Source: Methylobacterium sp. J-070
GTDB lineage: Bacteria; Pseudomonadota; Alphaproteobacteria; Rhizobiales; Beijerinckiaceae
NCBI RefSeq assembly: GCF_022829385.1
Contig: NZ_JAKSXX010000017.1
Coordinates: forward strand, 1-39,600
Reading direction: 5' to 3'
Length of the DNA stretch: 39,600 nucleotides
Part shown: positions 1-8,077 of the stretch, piece after piece
How positions within the stretch are numbered: the first letter of the stretch is position 1
Layout of the letters: the number at the start of each line of letters is the position of its first letter
Made by a program: the position numbers and the translations under genes
Notes under the pieces: model-generated
What the model saw: only the letters and a program-made list of their open reading frames with translations
The model's database searches: none
Told to the model about the DNA's origin: nothing

Positions 1-178
1 CGGCCCCGGGGGGATCCAGGGCCCGGCGACGCGCAGCGGCTACGGGCGCGAACTCATCGAGCGGGCCTTGCCGTATGCCCTGAAGGCGAAGACCCGCTAT
101 GAGCTGAGCGACACCGCGCTCCATTGCGCCATCAACATCCCCCTCCCCGACCGCGATGCCACAGGGAGCAGCGCATGA
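1..178 (+). CDS. HWE-family sensor histidine kinase, C-terminal end (partial)
   Basis: Only the last 58 residues are present, read from base 2 to a TGA at 176-178. The segment GYGRELIERALPYALKAKT followed by YELSDTALHC and a short hydrophobic strand INIPLP matches the end of the HATPase domain of HWE-type histidine kinases, where a G-x-G-x-x-L-I motif precedes ALPY. Such kinases autophosphorylate and pass phosphate to a response regulator. The stop overlaps the start of the next gene (ATGA), which points to translational coupling with the response regulator. The sensor domain lies outside the window, so the stimulus cannot be inferred. Confidence 0.8.
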   Translation, partial: GPGGIQGPATRSGYGRELIERALPYALKAKTRYELSDTALHCAINIPLPDRDATGSSA

Positions 179-540
179 TGCAGCCCGGACAGGCGCTCAC
201 CGGCAGGCGGATCCTGCTGGTCGAGGACGACTACTTCATCGCCGTCGATCTCAAGACCTGGTTCGAGGAGGGCGGGGCGGAGGTCCTGGGCCCGGTGCCC
301 AGCGTCCACGAGGCGCTGGCCCTGATCGCCCGCACCAGCGGGATCGACGCGGCGGTGCTGGACATCAACCTGCAGGACGAGCTCGTCTACCCGGTGGCCG
401 ACGCATTGCACGCGCGGGGCGTGCCGTTCCTGTTCGCCACCGGCTATGACCCCGCCTCCGTCCCGCCACCCCACGGGGCCGTGGCCCTCTGCCAGAAGCC
501 GATCGACCCGCTGGTTGTGGCGCGGACCCTGTTCGGCTGA
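175..540 (+). CDS. Single-domain response regulator (CheY-like receiver)
   Basis: A 121-residue protein made of one receiver domain with no output domain. Acidic pocket residues E17-D18-D19 (ILLVEDD), predicted phosphoacceptor D63 (VLDINL), switch T89 (FATGY) and conserved K108 (CQKP) are all visible. The start at ATG 175 overlaps the kinase stop by four bases; a second ATG at 178 is equally possible. An upstream extension to 124 would overlap the kinase by 55 bases and is not domain-like. Stand-alone receivers paired with HWE kinases usually act by protein-protein interaction, as phosphate sinks or as competitors in the general stress response. The specific pathway here is unknown. Confidence 0.9.
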   Translation: MMQPGQALTGRRILLVEDDYFIAVDLKTWFEEGGAEVLGPVPSVHEALALIARTSGIDAAVLDINLQDELVYPVADALHARGVPFLFATGYDPASVPPPHGAVALCQKPIDPLVVARTLFG

Positions 541-586
541 GGCGCCGGCGAGCGCCCGGCCAGAGCGGGGGACGACGGCACGGCCG

Positions 587-604
587 ATGTTTCACGGGAA
601 ACAT
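587..604. other. parS-like ParB-binding site (one mismatch)
   Basis: Bases 588-603 read TGTTTCACGGGAAACA. The established parS consensus is TGTTTCACGTGAAACA, so 15 of 16 positions match and the only difference is G for T at 597. The outer arms ATGTTTC (587-593) and GAAACAT (598-604) are perfectly complementary. It lies in non-coding DNA 47 bases after the response regulator stop. A match this close is unlikely by chance in GC-rich DNA. Centromere function is inferred; no parAB genes are in the window. Confidence 0.5.
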
Positions 605-1102
605 TAACCCTGCCGCAGGTCAGCCCCTGGCGACGGATTGCAGGGGGCGGCCCGGCGAGCCGCAGCCTCTCCGGCAGGAGGCGCACCGGACGGACTGGGT
701 CGCTCGGCAGGGCGCGCCATACGGCACACCGGCCGGATTCCGCCGCCCTCGCCAGGGCTGGGCCTGTGCTCAGAAGCGGCAATCCTCATTGCGCCGGAGC
801 AAGCATCCACCGGCCGGGCCCGGTCCTCCCGAATGCCGGGGATGTGTCAACCAAGCAGACACAGGGCGTCCGATTTCACGACACTTTGTGGGAGCTGTCC
901 GGCGACCCGAGGGCGATCACGAAAAATTAGGTTCTCCCTGCCGCCACGCTCGGGCCCGATGCCGGAACTCGGCCGCATCCGAGGCGTCGGGCCGGTCACG
1001 ACCGTCGCGGTCGAGGGTCGGGGCCCATCCGGAGTGCACGATGGCGGACGGGACATGCGGGGGGATGGGACCGGGGGCGACGGCCCGCCGCGCAGGCGCC
1101 CC
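605..1102. other. Non-coding gap before the metallophosphoesterase operon
   Basis: No convincing gene is seen; the open frames here are arginine/proline-rich and unlike real protein. The stretch 840-935 is less GC-rich than its surroundings and holds an inverted repeat TGTGTC-N9-GACACA at 843-863. It may contain the promoter of the downstream operon, but no clear -35/-10 pair stands out. Confidence 0.35.
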
Positions 1103-2347
1103 ATGAGCGGGACCCACGACGTGTTCGCCTTCGCGCATATCGGCGACCTGCACCTGGAATGCGCGGGCGACCGCAATGCCGAGGACCTGCGGGCGATCCT
1201 CCACGAGGTCGACGGCCTCCACCGGCGCGGCCTCCTCGACTTCGCCTATCTGCCGGGCGACCTCGCCGAGGACGGGCTGCCGGCGCAGTACGCGATCCTG
1301 ACGGAGGCCCTGGCGGCGCATCCGGAGCTCCCGGTCCGCCTGATCCCCGGCGACCACGACCGCCAGCACGGCTCGATGGCGGCGTTCGACGCGCTGTTCG
1401 CCCAGGTGGCGCAGGGTGCGCGGGGCGGCGGGCACGCGGCACGGCACCACGACCTGCCCCGGCCCGACCAGCCGACCCGGATCGCCCACTACTACTTCGC
1501 CGAGACGATCGCGGGGGTGCGCTGCCTGTTCCTCGACATGGTCAGCCCCGGCTACGGCCGGAAGGGGTTCGGGCTCGACTTCCGGCTCGGACCCTTCCAG
1601 CTCGCGTGGTTCGAGGGCGAACTCGCGGAGGCCGCCCGGCAGGGCCTGCCCTGCGCGGTCTTCATCCACACCTATCCGGACGATCTGCGGGGCCACGAGG
1701 AGAAGGCGGCGCTGGCCGGCCTGATCCGGGGCCACGCCGTCCGCCTCGTCGAGATGGGGCACACCCACTACAACGAACTCGCCCATGACGGGCGCACGCT
1801 CTACGCCTCGGCCCGCTCGGTGGGGCAGAACGAGGACGGCTCGGTGGGCTACGCGGTCGCGGCGATCGACGGCGCGGTCACGAGTTGGTGCTTCAAGGCC
1901 CTCGACCGGCCCCTGCCGTTCACGATGATCACGAGCCCCGCCGACCGGCGCCTCGCCACGGCGCCCCGCGACGGCGCGGGCCCGGAGATCACCGTGCGGG
2001 CCCTCGTGCTGTCGAACGCCCCCCAGGCGGACTGGTGCTGCCACGCCCGGGTCGACCACGGGCCGGCGTACCCGATGGTGCCGGCCGGCCCGCGCGTGGT
2101 CGAGGCGCGGATCCCGTGGCCGGACGGGTCGCGCCGCCTCTCGGTGACGGTGACGGACGGCACGCGCAATCCCCGCACCGGGAAGGCGAACGCCGATACC
2201 GACACGATCGAGCCGGTCGCGCCCGGCTTCACGCCGCCGCCCGCCCCGGACCGCCCCGGCAGCGACGCGTTCCGGTTGCCGGCCTGGCCGGAGAAGGGCA
2301 TCCGCGGCGACCAGCTCGGACCCAACCGCGTCGGCCGGGACTGGTAG
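1103..2347 (+). CDS. Calcineurin-like metallophosphoesterase
   Basis: A 414-residue protein with the metallophosphoesterase signature: D15-x-H17 (IGDLHLE), G-D53 (LPGDLAEDG), GDHD at 83-86, H189 (FIHTYP) and GHTH at 219-222. These residues normally bind two metal ions and hydrolyse phosphomono- or diesters. The canonical GNH[DE] block here reads GDHD, a substitution of the usual Asn. A C-terminal beta-rich region (about 285-385) follows the catalytic domain. No signal peptide is seen, so it is probably cytoplasmic. ATG 1103 is chosen because the first catalytic strand follows directly; the frame is open to 638, but the extra sequence looks non-coding. It is first in a run of four same-strand genes. 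The substrate is not predictable. Confidence 0.8.
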   Translation: MSGTHDVFAFAHIGDLHLECAGDRNAEDLRAILHEVDGLHRRGLLDFAYLPGDLAEDGLPAQYAILTEALAAHPELPVRLIPGDHDRQHGSMAAFDALFAQVAQGARGGGHAARHHDLPRPDQPTRIAHYYFAETIAGVRCLFLDMVSPGYGRKGFGLDFRLGPFQLAWFEGELAEAARQGLPCAVFIHTYPDDLRGHEEKAALAGLIRGHAVRLVEMGHTHYNELAHDGRTLYASARSVGQNEDGSVGYAVAAIDGAVTSWCFKALDRPLPFTMITSPADRRLATAPRDGAGPEITVRALVLSNAPQADWCCHARVDHGPAYPMVPAGPRVVEARIPWPDGSRRLSVTVTDGTRNPRTGKANADTDTIEPVAPGFTPPPAPDRPGSDAFRLPAWPEKGIRGDQLGPNRVGRDW

Positions 2348-2390
2348 CCGGCGCCCGACCCACACACACACCAGAGGAACACCGGACCCG

Positions 2391-3659
2391 ATGGGCGCGC
2401 TGACGCTGACCCCCAATCTCGCCACCTGGGCGATCGCGGCCCTCGCGACGCTCGGCGTCATCCTGCGGCCGTTCTCGTGGCCGGAGGCGATCTGGGCCGT
2501 ACTGGGCGCCGGCGCGCTGGTCGCCCTCGGGCTGCTCGCCCCCGCCACCGCCTGGGCGGGCGTGCTCAAGGGGACCGACGTCTACCTGTTCCTCGTCGGC
2601 ATGATGCTGATGTCGGAGGTGGCCCGGAAGGAGGGCCTGTTCGACTGGCTGGCCTCGATCGCCGTGCGCGCCGCCAAGGGCTCGGCGGCGCGGCTGTTCA
2701 CCCTGGTCTATCTCGTGGGCACCGTCGTCACGGTGTTCCTGTCGAACGACGCCTGCGCGGTGGTGCTCACCCCCGCCGTCTACGCGGCCACCAAGGCCGC
2801 CAAGGTGGAGAACCCCCTCCCCTACCTGTTCATCTGCGCCTTCATCGCCAACGCGGCGAGCTTCGTGCTGCCGATCTCGAACCCCGCCAACCTCGTGGTC
2901 TTCGCCGAGCACATGCCGCCGCTCATGCGCTGGCTCGCCCTGTTCGCGCTGCCCTCGGTGCTGGCCGTCGTCACCACCTACGCGGTGCTGCGCCTGACCC
3001 AGGCGAAGACGCTCCGCGACCAGAGCGTGGCGACCGACGTGGAGGCCGTGACGCTGTCCCGCACCGGCCTCGTCGCCGGCCTCGGCATCGTGGCCACCGG
3101 CGGCGTGCTGATCGCGGCCTCGGCGCTGGGGCTCGACCTCGGCCTGCCGACCTTCGTGGCCGGGCTCGCCACCACCCTCGTGGTGCTGCTGCTCAAGCGC
3201 GGCGGCCTCGTCGAGGTCGCCAAGGACGTGTCGTGGAGCGTGCTGCCGCTGGTGGCCGGCCTGTTCGTGCTGGTGGAGGCCCTGGAGAAGACCGGCGTGC
3301 TCGCCATGCTGGCGAACCTCCTCAAGGGCTACGCCCACGCCGCCCCGACGGAGACCGCCTGGGGCGCGGGCGCCCTGATCGCGGTGCTGTGCAACCTCGT
3401 CAACAACCTGCCGGCGGGCCTGATCGCGGGGGCCGCCGTCCATGCGGCCGACGTGTCCGAGAAGGTGGCGGGCGCGATCCTGGTCGGCGTCGATCTCGGC
3501 CCGAACCTGTCGGTCACCGGCTCGCTCGCCACGATCCTGTGGCTCACCGCCATCCGCCGCGAGGGCCAGGATGTCGGCGCCTGGACCTTCCTCAAGCTCG
3601 GCCTGCTGGTGATGCCGCCGGCCCTGGTGCTGGCGCTCGCCGGCCTGCTCCTCGTCTGA
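2391..3659 (+). CDS. ArsB/NhaD-type ion transporter (SLC13/arsenical pump superfamily permease)
   Basis: A 422-residue polytopic inner-membrane protein with roughly 10-12 hydrophobic segments. Two pseudo-symmetric halves each carry a family motif: FLSNDACAVVLTPAV near residues 116-130 with ISNPANLVV shortly after, and CNLVNNLPAGLIAG near 330-345. This family exports arsenite or exchanges Na+/H+ or anions. There is no arsR, arsC or arsA nearby, so arsenite specificity is not supported by context. A purine-rich AGAGGAA lies before ATG 2391. The gene follows the metallophosphoesterase by 43 bases and precedes the YdcZ-type gene by 31, suggesting one transcript. A role in moving an anion released by the phosphoesterase is speculation. 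Confidence 0.8.
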   Translation: MGALTLTPNLATWAIAALATLGVILRPFSWPEAIWAVLGAGALVALGLLAPATAWAGVLKGTDVYLFLVGMMLMSEVARKEGLFDWLASIAVRAAKGSAARLFTLVYLVGTVVTVFLSNDACAVVLTPAVYAATKAAKVENPLPYLFICAFIANAASFVLPISNPANLVVFAEHMPPLMRWLALFALPSVLAVVTTYAVLRLTQAKTLRDQSVATDVEAVTLSRTGLVAGLGIVATGGVLIAASALGLDLGLPTFVAGLATTLVVLLLKRGGLVEVAKDVSWSVLPLVAGLFVLVEALEKTGVLAMLANLLKGYAHAAPTETAWGAGALIAVLCNLVNNLPAGLIAGAAVHAADVSEKVAGAILVGVDLGPNLSVTGSLATILWLTAIRREGQDVGAWTFLKLGLLVMPPALVLALAGLLLV

Positions 3660-3690
3660 CCCCCTCCCCGTCCCTGCGAGGTCCACCCGC

Positions 3691-4614
3691 GTGACAGCCG
3701 CTCTCCTCTATCCCTTCATCCTCGTGGCCGGCGCGCTGCAGGCGATCGGCAACGCGATGAACGCGCAGCTGCGCGGGCGGCTGGTCAATCCGTGGCTCGC
3801 CGCGACCGTGTCGTTCCTGCCGATCGTCTTCGTGTTCGCGACGCTGTTCTTCACGATGCCGACCCCGCTGCCCAACCTCGCGTCTCTGAGCAAGATGCCC
3901 TGGTACGCGCCGCTCGGGGGCGTGGCCGGCGCGGTGGCGGTGTTCGGCGGCCTCGCCTTCATCGACAAGGTCGGCGCGGGACCGTTCAACGGCCTGACGC
4001 TCACCGCCAACATCCTCACCTCCCTGGCGATGGACGGGCTCGGCCTGTTCGGCCTGCAGGCCTCCGGGTTCAAGCCGATGGCCTGGCTCGGCGGCCTGCT
4101 GATGGCGGTGGGCGTGACCTTCATCGCCCGCTCCGGCGGCAAGAACGACGGCGGCGACGGCCACGGCATGTCGGGCACATTGCTCTACCCGTTCATCCTC
4201 GTGGCCGGCGCCCTCATGGCGATCGGCGTCGTGTGGAACGCGCAGCTGCGCGGCGCCCTGGAGAATCCCTGGCTCGCCGCCACGGTGTCGTTCATCCCGG
4301 TCGTGTTCGTGTTCGCCCTGGTGTTCCTGCTGCGCCCCGCGCCGCTGCCGAGCCGGGCGGATGTTGCGGGCGTCCGCTGGTGGATGCCGCTCGCCGGCAT
4401 CACCGGGGCGGTGGCGGTGTTCGCCGGGCTGCTGTTCGTCGACAAGGTCGGGGCCGGCGCCTTCAACGGCCTCCTGATCACCGCCAACCTCCTGACCTCG
4501 GTGGCGCTGGACCATTTCGGCTGGTTCGGCATGAAGCAGGTCAAGGCCGGCCCGCCGCGCCTGATCGGCGCCGCCGTGATGGTGGCCGGCATCGTCCTGA
4601 TCTCGCTGTTCTGA
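3691..4614 (+). CDS. Double YdcZ/DUF606 DMT-superfamily membrane protein
   Basis: A 307-residue membrane protein made of two homologous halves. LLYPFILVAGAL occurs near residues 5-16 and again near 163-175, each followed by NAQLRG, NPWLAATVSF, a V-F-VFA segment and later D-KVGAG-FNGL. Each half equals one ordinary YdcZ (DUF606) protein of about 150 residues with five predicted helices, so this looks like a fused tandem duplication. DUF606 belongs to the drug/metabolite transporter superfamily; substrates are largely unknown. The start is GTG 3691. A hydrophilic Gly/Asp/Asn-rich linker (SGGKNDGGDGHG, about 147-159) joins the halves. It is cotranscribed with its neighbours judging by short gaps. 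Confidence 0.85.
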   Translation: MTAALLYPFILVAGALQAIGNAMNAQLRGRLVNPWLAATVSFLPIVFVFATLFFTMPTPLPNLASLSKMPWYAPLGGVAGAVAVFGGLAFIDKVGAGPFNGLTLTANILTSLAMDGLGLFGLQASGFKPMAWLGGLLMAVGVTFIARSGGKNDGGDGHGMSGTLLYPFILVAGALMAIGVVWNAQLRGALENPWLAATVSFIPVVFVFALVFLLRPAPLPSRADVAGVRWWMPLAGITGAVAVFAGLLFVDKVGAGAFNGLLITANLLTSVALDHFGWFGMKQVKAGPPRLIGAAVMVAGIVLISLF

Positions 4615-4626
4615 GCGGCCGGCGCG

Positions 4627-6513
4627 ATGTGGTCCCTCCCCGCCTGGCTGCTGCGCCGCGAGGCCCTGCTCCTGGGCGGGGCCGCACTCCTGGGCGCGGG
4701 CGGGGTCGCGGCGTGGTACCTGCTGCAGGCGACGGTCCTGACCATCGCGGTCGCCCCCCGGGACGGCACCGAGCCGGGGCTGATCAAGGCCTATGCCGAC
4801 GCGCTGGACGCCGGCCACGGGAGCGTCCGCCTGAAGATCCTGTCCTTCGACGACGTGCGCGAGAGCGCCGCCGCCCTGCAGGACGGGCGGGCCGACCTCG
4901 CGGTGGTCCGCCCCGACGTGCTCCTGCCCACCAACGGGCTGACCCTGGCGATCCTACGCGATCAGGCGATGATCATCGCCTCGCCGGAACAGGCCGGGAT
5001 CAAGAGCTTCCCGAAGCTCGCCGGCAAGCGCCTCGGCATCGCCGCCCACCGGGACGCCGACCTCTGGCTGCTGCGCAACATCCTCGGCTATTACGGCCTC
5101 ACCCTGGAGGAGGCGGCCGGCCCCGCGCGGGACTCCGCGGTCCTGCTGGTGCCGGTCGACCAGGAGGCGATGACGGGCGCCTTCCGCGAGAGGCGGATCG
5201 ACGCTTTCGTCAGCATCATCGCGCCCTCGGCGCCGAAGGCGCTCGCCCTGGTGGGGGCCGTGCAGGGGGTCGCCCGCGGCGGCAAGGTGGAGTTCGTCGC
5301 CGTGGACGACGACGACGCCGTGATCGAGCGCTTCCCGCGGCTCCAGGCGGTGACCATTCCGGGGGGCCTGTTCGGCGGCCGCCCGAAGCTGCCGGCCGAC
5401 GACGTGAAGACGGTGGGCACCTCCTACCGCCTGATGGCCCGGGCCTCCCTGAGCCGCGTGGTGGTGGCCGACGTGACGCAGCAGCTCTTCGAGAAGCGCA
5501 CCGCCGCCGCCCAGGCCACCGCCGCCGCCGAGTACGTCCAGGCCCCGGCCTACGACACCACCGTGGCGGCCACGAGCGCGCGCATTCCGATCCATCCCGG
5601 TGCGATCGACTATTACGAGCGCGAGCAGCACGGCTTCATCGAGCGCTACGGCGACACGCTCTATCTCTTCGGCGCGCTGGCGGGCGGCCTCGTCTCGGTG
5701 CTGGCCTGGATCCGGCAGCGGCTGACGAGCCTGCGCCGGGAGCGGATCGACGAGATCATCGACCGGCTCCTGGAGATCGCCGGCCAGGCCCGGGCGCTGC
5801 GCGACCCGGCGGCGATCGAGGCGCTGACCGTCGAGGTCGACGCGCTCGCCATGGACGTGGTCCGCTACACCCGTGAGCGGCAGCCGGACCCGCCGGTCCT
5901 GTCGGCGGCCTCGGTCGCCATCGACACGGCCCGGGCGACCGTCGCGGATTGCCGGGTGCGCGCGGAGGAGGCCGCCGGACGGATCGGGCGCGTCCGTCTC
6001 CACGGCGGGGGGGATCTGACCGGGCCTCCGGCGCCCCGGAACGACGGCGCAGCTCCCGGAGGGACGTCACGACACCCGGGGGCGTGGACGCCCGCGTGCG
6101 CGCGGTCCCTTACACATCGGTCTCGACCCTCTCCGCGTGCCGTCCGGGCATCCCGCGCAAGCTTGAGAAGAACATGCTGCCGCCCTCTGCGGCGGGAGAA
6201 CAAGCATCTCTCCGGGCACGCAAATTCGGAAGACGCGTCCATTGCGGATCGACCGGCCGAACGCGACATTCACCGCATGCGCAACGTTCCCGAAACCCAC
6301 GCGACGGCCTTCGATCCGTTCGGCGAGCCCGTCGCCGCCGGCGTGGCACGCGCCTGCCCGGACAATGCCGGCGACCGCACGGCCCGGCGGGTCGGAGGCG
6401 CTGTGTTCTGGACGCTGGCCCTCGCGATCCTGGCGGGACGCGTCTACGCCTACGATCTGCCCACCGTGCAGGCCGTCGCCGCGCATGCCGTCCAGGCGAT
6501 AGCCCTGCGCTGA
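4627..6513 (+). CDS. TAXI-family TRAP-type solute-binding protein, frame extended past its likely end
   Basis: Residues 1-440 are a membrane-anchored TAXI-type binding protein: an N-terminal hydrophobic segment (about 12-34), a periplasmic-binding fold with IAVAPRDGTEPGLIKAYADAL, GRADLAVVRPDV and KLAGKRLGIAAHRDADLWLL, and a second membrane helix (about 345-365) followed by a charged helix. No TRAP permease is nearby. After about residue 455 the sequence turns into arginine/proline-rich, non-protein-like text, then enters a 78-residue tail with its own Met and membrane segment. At 6007-6013 there is a run of seven G. Removing one G would give a TGA at 6017-6019 and a 463-residue protein, near the expected family length. 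The gene may therefore truly end there, with the sequence carrying an indel, or it may be a real extension. It starts 12 bases after the YdcZ gene stop. Confidence 0.7.
   Translation: MWSLPAWLLRREALLLGGAALLGAGGVAAWYLLQATVLTIAVAPRDGTEPGLIKAYADALDAGHGSVRLKILSFDDVRESAAALQDGRADLAVVRPDVLLPTNGLTLAILRDQAMIIASPEQAGIKSFPKLAGKRLGIAAHRDADLWLLRNILGYYGLTLEEAAGPARDSAVLLVPVDQEAMTGAFRERRIDAFVSIIAPSAPKALALVGAVQGVARGGKVEFVAVDDDDAVIERFPRLQAVTIPGGLFGGRPKLPADDVKTVGTSYRLMARASLSRVVVADVTQQLFEKRTAAAQATAAAEYVQAPAYDTTVAATSARIPIHPGAIDYYEREQHGFIERYGDTLYLFGALAGGLVSVLAWIRQRLTSLRRERIDEIIDRLLEIAGQARALRDPAAIEALTVEVDALAMDVVRYTRERQPDPPVLSAASVAIDTARATVADCRVRAEEAAGRIGRVRLHGGGDLTGPPAPRNDGAAPGGTSRHPGAWTPACARSLTHRSRPSPRAVRASRASLRRTCCRPLRRENKHLSGHANSEDASIADRPAERDIHRMRNVPETHATAFDPFGEPVAAGVARACPDNAGDRTARRVGGAVFWTLALAILAGRVYAYDLPTVQAVAAHAVQAIALR
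6180..6195. repeat. Stem-loop with CTCTGC loop (member of dispersed family)
   Basis: CCGCC (6180-6184), loop CTCTGC, GGCGG (6191-6195). The same six-base loop occurs in the G/C-rich hairpins at 14471, 22419 and 23966. Its presence inside the extended TAXI frame argues that this part of the frame was originally intergenic. Confidence 0.4.
6277..6513 (+). CDS. Possible small single-pass membrane protein (78 aa)
   Basis: In the same frame as the extended TAXI gene, an ATG at 6277 would give a 78-residue protein. It has a hydrophilic N-terminus (about 1-43), one hydrophobic segment AVFWTLALAILAG near 48-60 and a short alanine-rich C-terminus. It resembles the small uncharacterised membrane proteins common in this group. 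No strong ribosome-binding site precedes the ATG. If the TAXI gene really ends near 6019, this is a separate gene; if not, it is the tail of the TAXI protein. Function unknown. Confidence 0.4.
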   Translation: MRNVPETHATAFDPFGEPVAAGVARACPDNAGDRTARRVGGAVFWTLALAILAGRVYAYDLPTVQAVAAHAVQAIALR

Positions 6514-6774
6514 CGCCGGTTTCCGGCCACGCCCTCACGACGTCCCGGCCCGACAGGCGGCGATCGCCCCGGCAAATGCCGGCCGGGACAGGCTTCGACC
6601 CGCCCGATCATCCCTGAGTCCCGGACAGCTGCTTCGCGGCATCGCGGCGGCCTGACGCCGCCTTCGGCCGACGGACAGGTCCGGCCGTCGGCCCGGGCCG
6701 CCTCCCAAGTCCGCGCAAGCCCGCGGCGGCGACCGAACGCCCCGGGGCGTCCACGCGCCTGCGCGGGGCCGGCC

Positions 6775-8049
6775 TCAGCGCTCCAGCGCCTGGTAGACGA
6801 GGGCGTTGATCAGGTAGCGGTAGTGCCACCGCATCGGACCCGGCGTGTGGGCCATGAACACCACCGTCAGGCCCCGGGCGGGATCCACCCACCAGTTCGT
6901 GCCCGTCGCCCCCGGCCACGAGAAGTCCCCGACCGAGCCGAGCAGGCGCACGATCCCCGGCGTGGTGCGCACCGCCAGCCCGAGGCCGAAGCCGTAATCG
7001 GCCCGGGTCGGGTCGGCGTTGCCGATCAGGTTGCGCACGTTCGGCCCGAGCTGGTTCGACAGCATGTAGCCGGCCATGGCCGGGCTCAGAACCCGGTGGC
7101 CGCCGAAGCTGCCACCGGTGCGCAGCATCTCGGCGAAGCGCAGGTAATCGCCCGCCGTCGAGATCGCGCAGCCGCCGCCGCAGGCGAACCGGCCGGGCTT
7201 GAGCGCGTCGTAGCCGAGATCCTGGGGCCGGCCGGTGACGGGATCGTCGGGCAGCGCCCGGGCGTAGCGGTCGGCTTTGGCCTCCGGGACGGCGAAGCCG
7301 GTATCGACCATGCCGAGCGGGGCGAACAGCGTGTCGGCCAGGACCGCGTCGAGGCCGCGGTGGTTCAACGCCTCCACCACGAGACCGGCCACGTCGAGGC
7401 CGAAGCCGTAGTCCCAGACCGCGCCGGGCTGGTTCAGCAGCGGCGCGGCCGACAGCCTGTCGAGGAACTGCGCCCCGTCGAGGGACCGGGCGGCCGCCAC
7501 GCTGCCCGCCGGGTAGAGCTTGTGGACCGCCGTCGTGCCCCGGCCGCCGTAGACGAGGCCCGACGTGTGGGTGAGCAGGTCGCGGGTGGTGATCGGACGC
7601 TGGGCCGGCACCGTGCCGGTCTGCGCCCCGGAGGCGTCCAGCACCGCCACCTGGGACTCGGCGAAGCGGCCGGGCAGGTAGGTCGAGACCGGCTCGTCGA
7701 GGACGAGGTCGCCGCGCTCGACGAGCGCCAGCGTGGCCGCCGCGGTCATGGGCTTCGTCATCGAGGCGATGCTGAACAGCGCATCCGTGGTCATCGGCGC
7801 GCCGGCCGCCTTGTCGCGGTAGCCGTAGGCCTGGAGGTGGACGAGCTTGCCGTCCCGGGCGATCGCCAGCACCGCCCCCGGCAGCTTGCCGGCGGCGATG
7901 TCGCAGTCGAGCACGGCGCCGATGCGGGCGAGGCCCTCCGCCGAGAAGCCGGCCTGCTCGGGGGCGATCCGCGGGAGCGGCTCGGCGGCGGCCGCCGGCG
8001 CGGCGAGCAGCGCCGCGAGGGCGGCGGGAAGGAGGGCGGTGCGTATCAT
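6775..8049 (-). CDS. Secreted serine hydrolase, beta-lactamase/class C esterase family
   Basis: A 424-residue protein with a clear Sec signal peptide (residues 1-22, ending AAAAE). The beta-lactamase-related fold is indicated by S96-M-T-K99 (SxxK nucleophile and general base), LLTHTSGL near 158-165, and Y214 in WDYGFGLD at the YxN position. The later FACGGGCAISTAGDYLRFAEM block is typical of EstB-like esterases and D-aminopeptidase-like serine hydrolases. Expected activity is periplasmic hydrolysis of an ester or amide rather than antibiotic resistance. It lies 28 bases after the MetX-like hydrolase on the same strand, so it is probably the last gene of the GntR-regulated cluster. Confidence 0.9.
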   Translation of the reverse strand: MIRTALLPAALAALLAAPAAAAEPLPRIAPEQAGFSAEGLARIGAVLDCDIAAGKLPGAVLAIARDGKLVHLQAYGYRDKAAGAPMTTDALFSIASMTKPMTAAATLALVERGDLVLDEPVSTYLPGRFAESQVAVLDASGAQTGTVPAQRPITTRDLLTHTSGLVYGGRGTTAVHKLYPAGSVAAARSLDGAQFLDRLSAAPLLNQPGAVWDYGFGLDVAGLVVEALNHRGLDAVLADTLFAPLGMVDTGFAVPEAKADRYARALPDDPVTGRPQDLGYDALKPGRFACGGGCAISTAGDYLRFAEMLRTGGSFGGHRVLSPAMAGYMLSNQLGPNVRNLIGNADPTRADYGFGLGLAVRTTPGIVRLLGSVGDFSWPGATGTNWWVDPARGLTVVFMAHTPGPMRWHYRYLINALVYQALER

Positions 8050-8077
8050 GATCGGCCTCGGCGATGGGACGGGATGC

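Noticed and set aside
638..1102. Upstream extension of the metallophosphoesterase frame to 638
   Set aside because: The extra 155 residues are Arg/Pro/Gly-rich with no conserved pattern; the catalytic domain begins right after ATG 1103.
917..2569. Long open frame on the minus strand opposite the metallophosphoesterase
   Set aside because: High GC makes long antisense frames common; its composition mirrors the sense gene and shows no domain.
2391..3659. Assigning arsB and an arsenic resistance locus
   Set aside because: No arsR, arsC, arsA or arsH nearby, and the superfamily covers other ions.
6775..8049. Antibiotic-resistance beta-lactamase
   Set aside because: Sequence style matches EstB-like esterases/serine hydrolases, and the context is catabolic.
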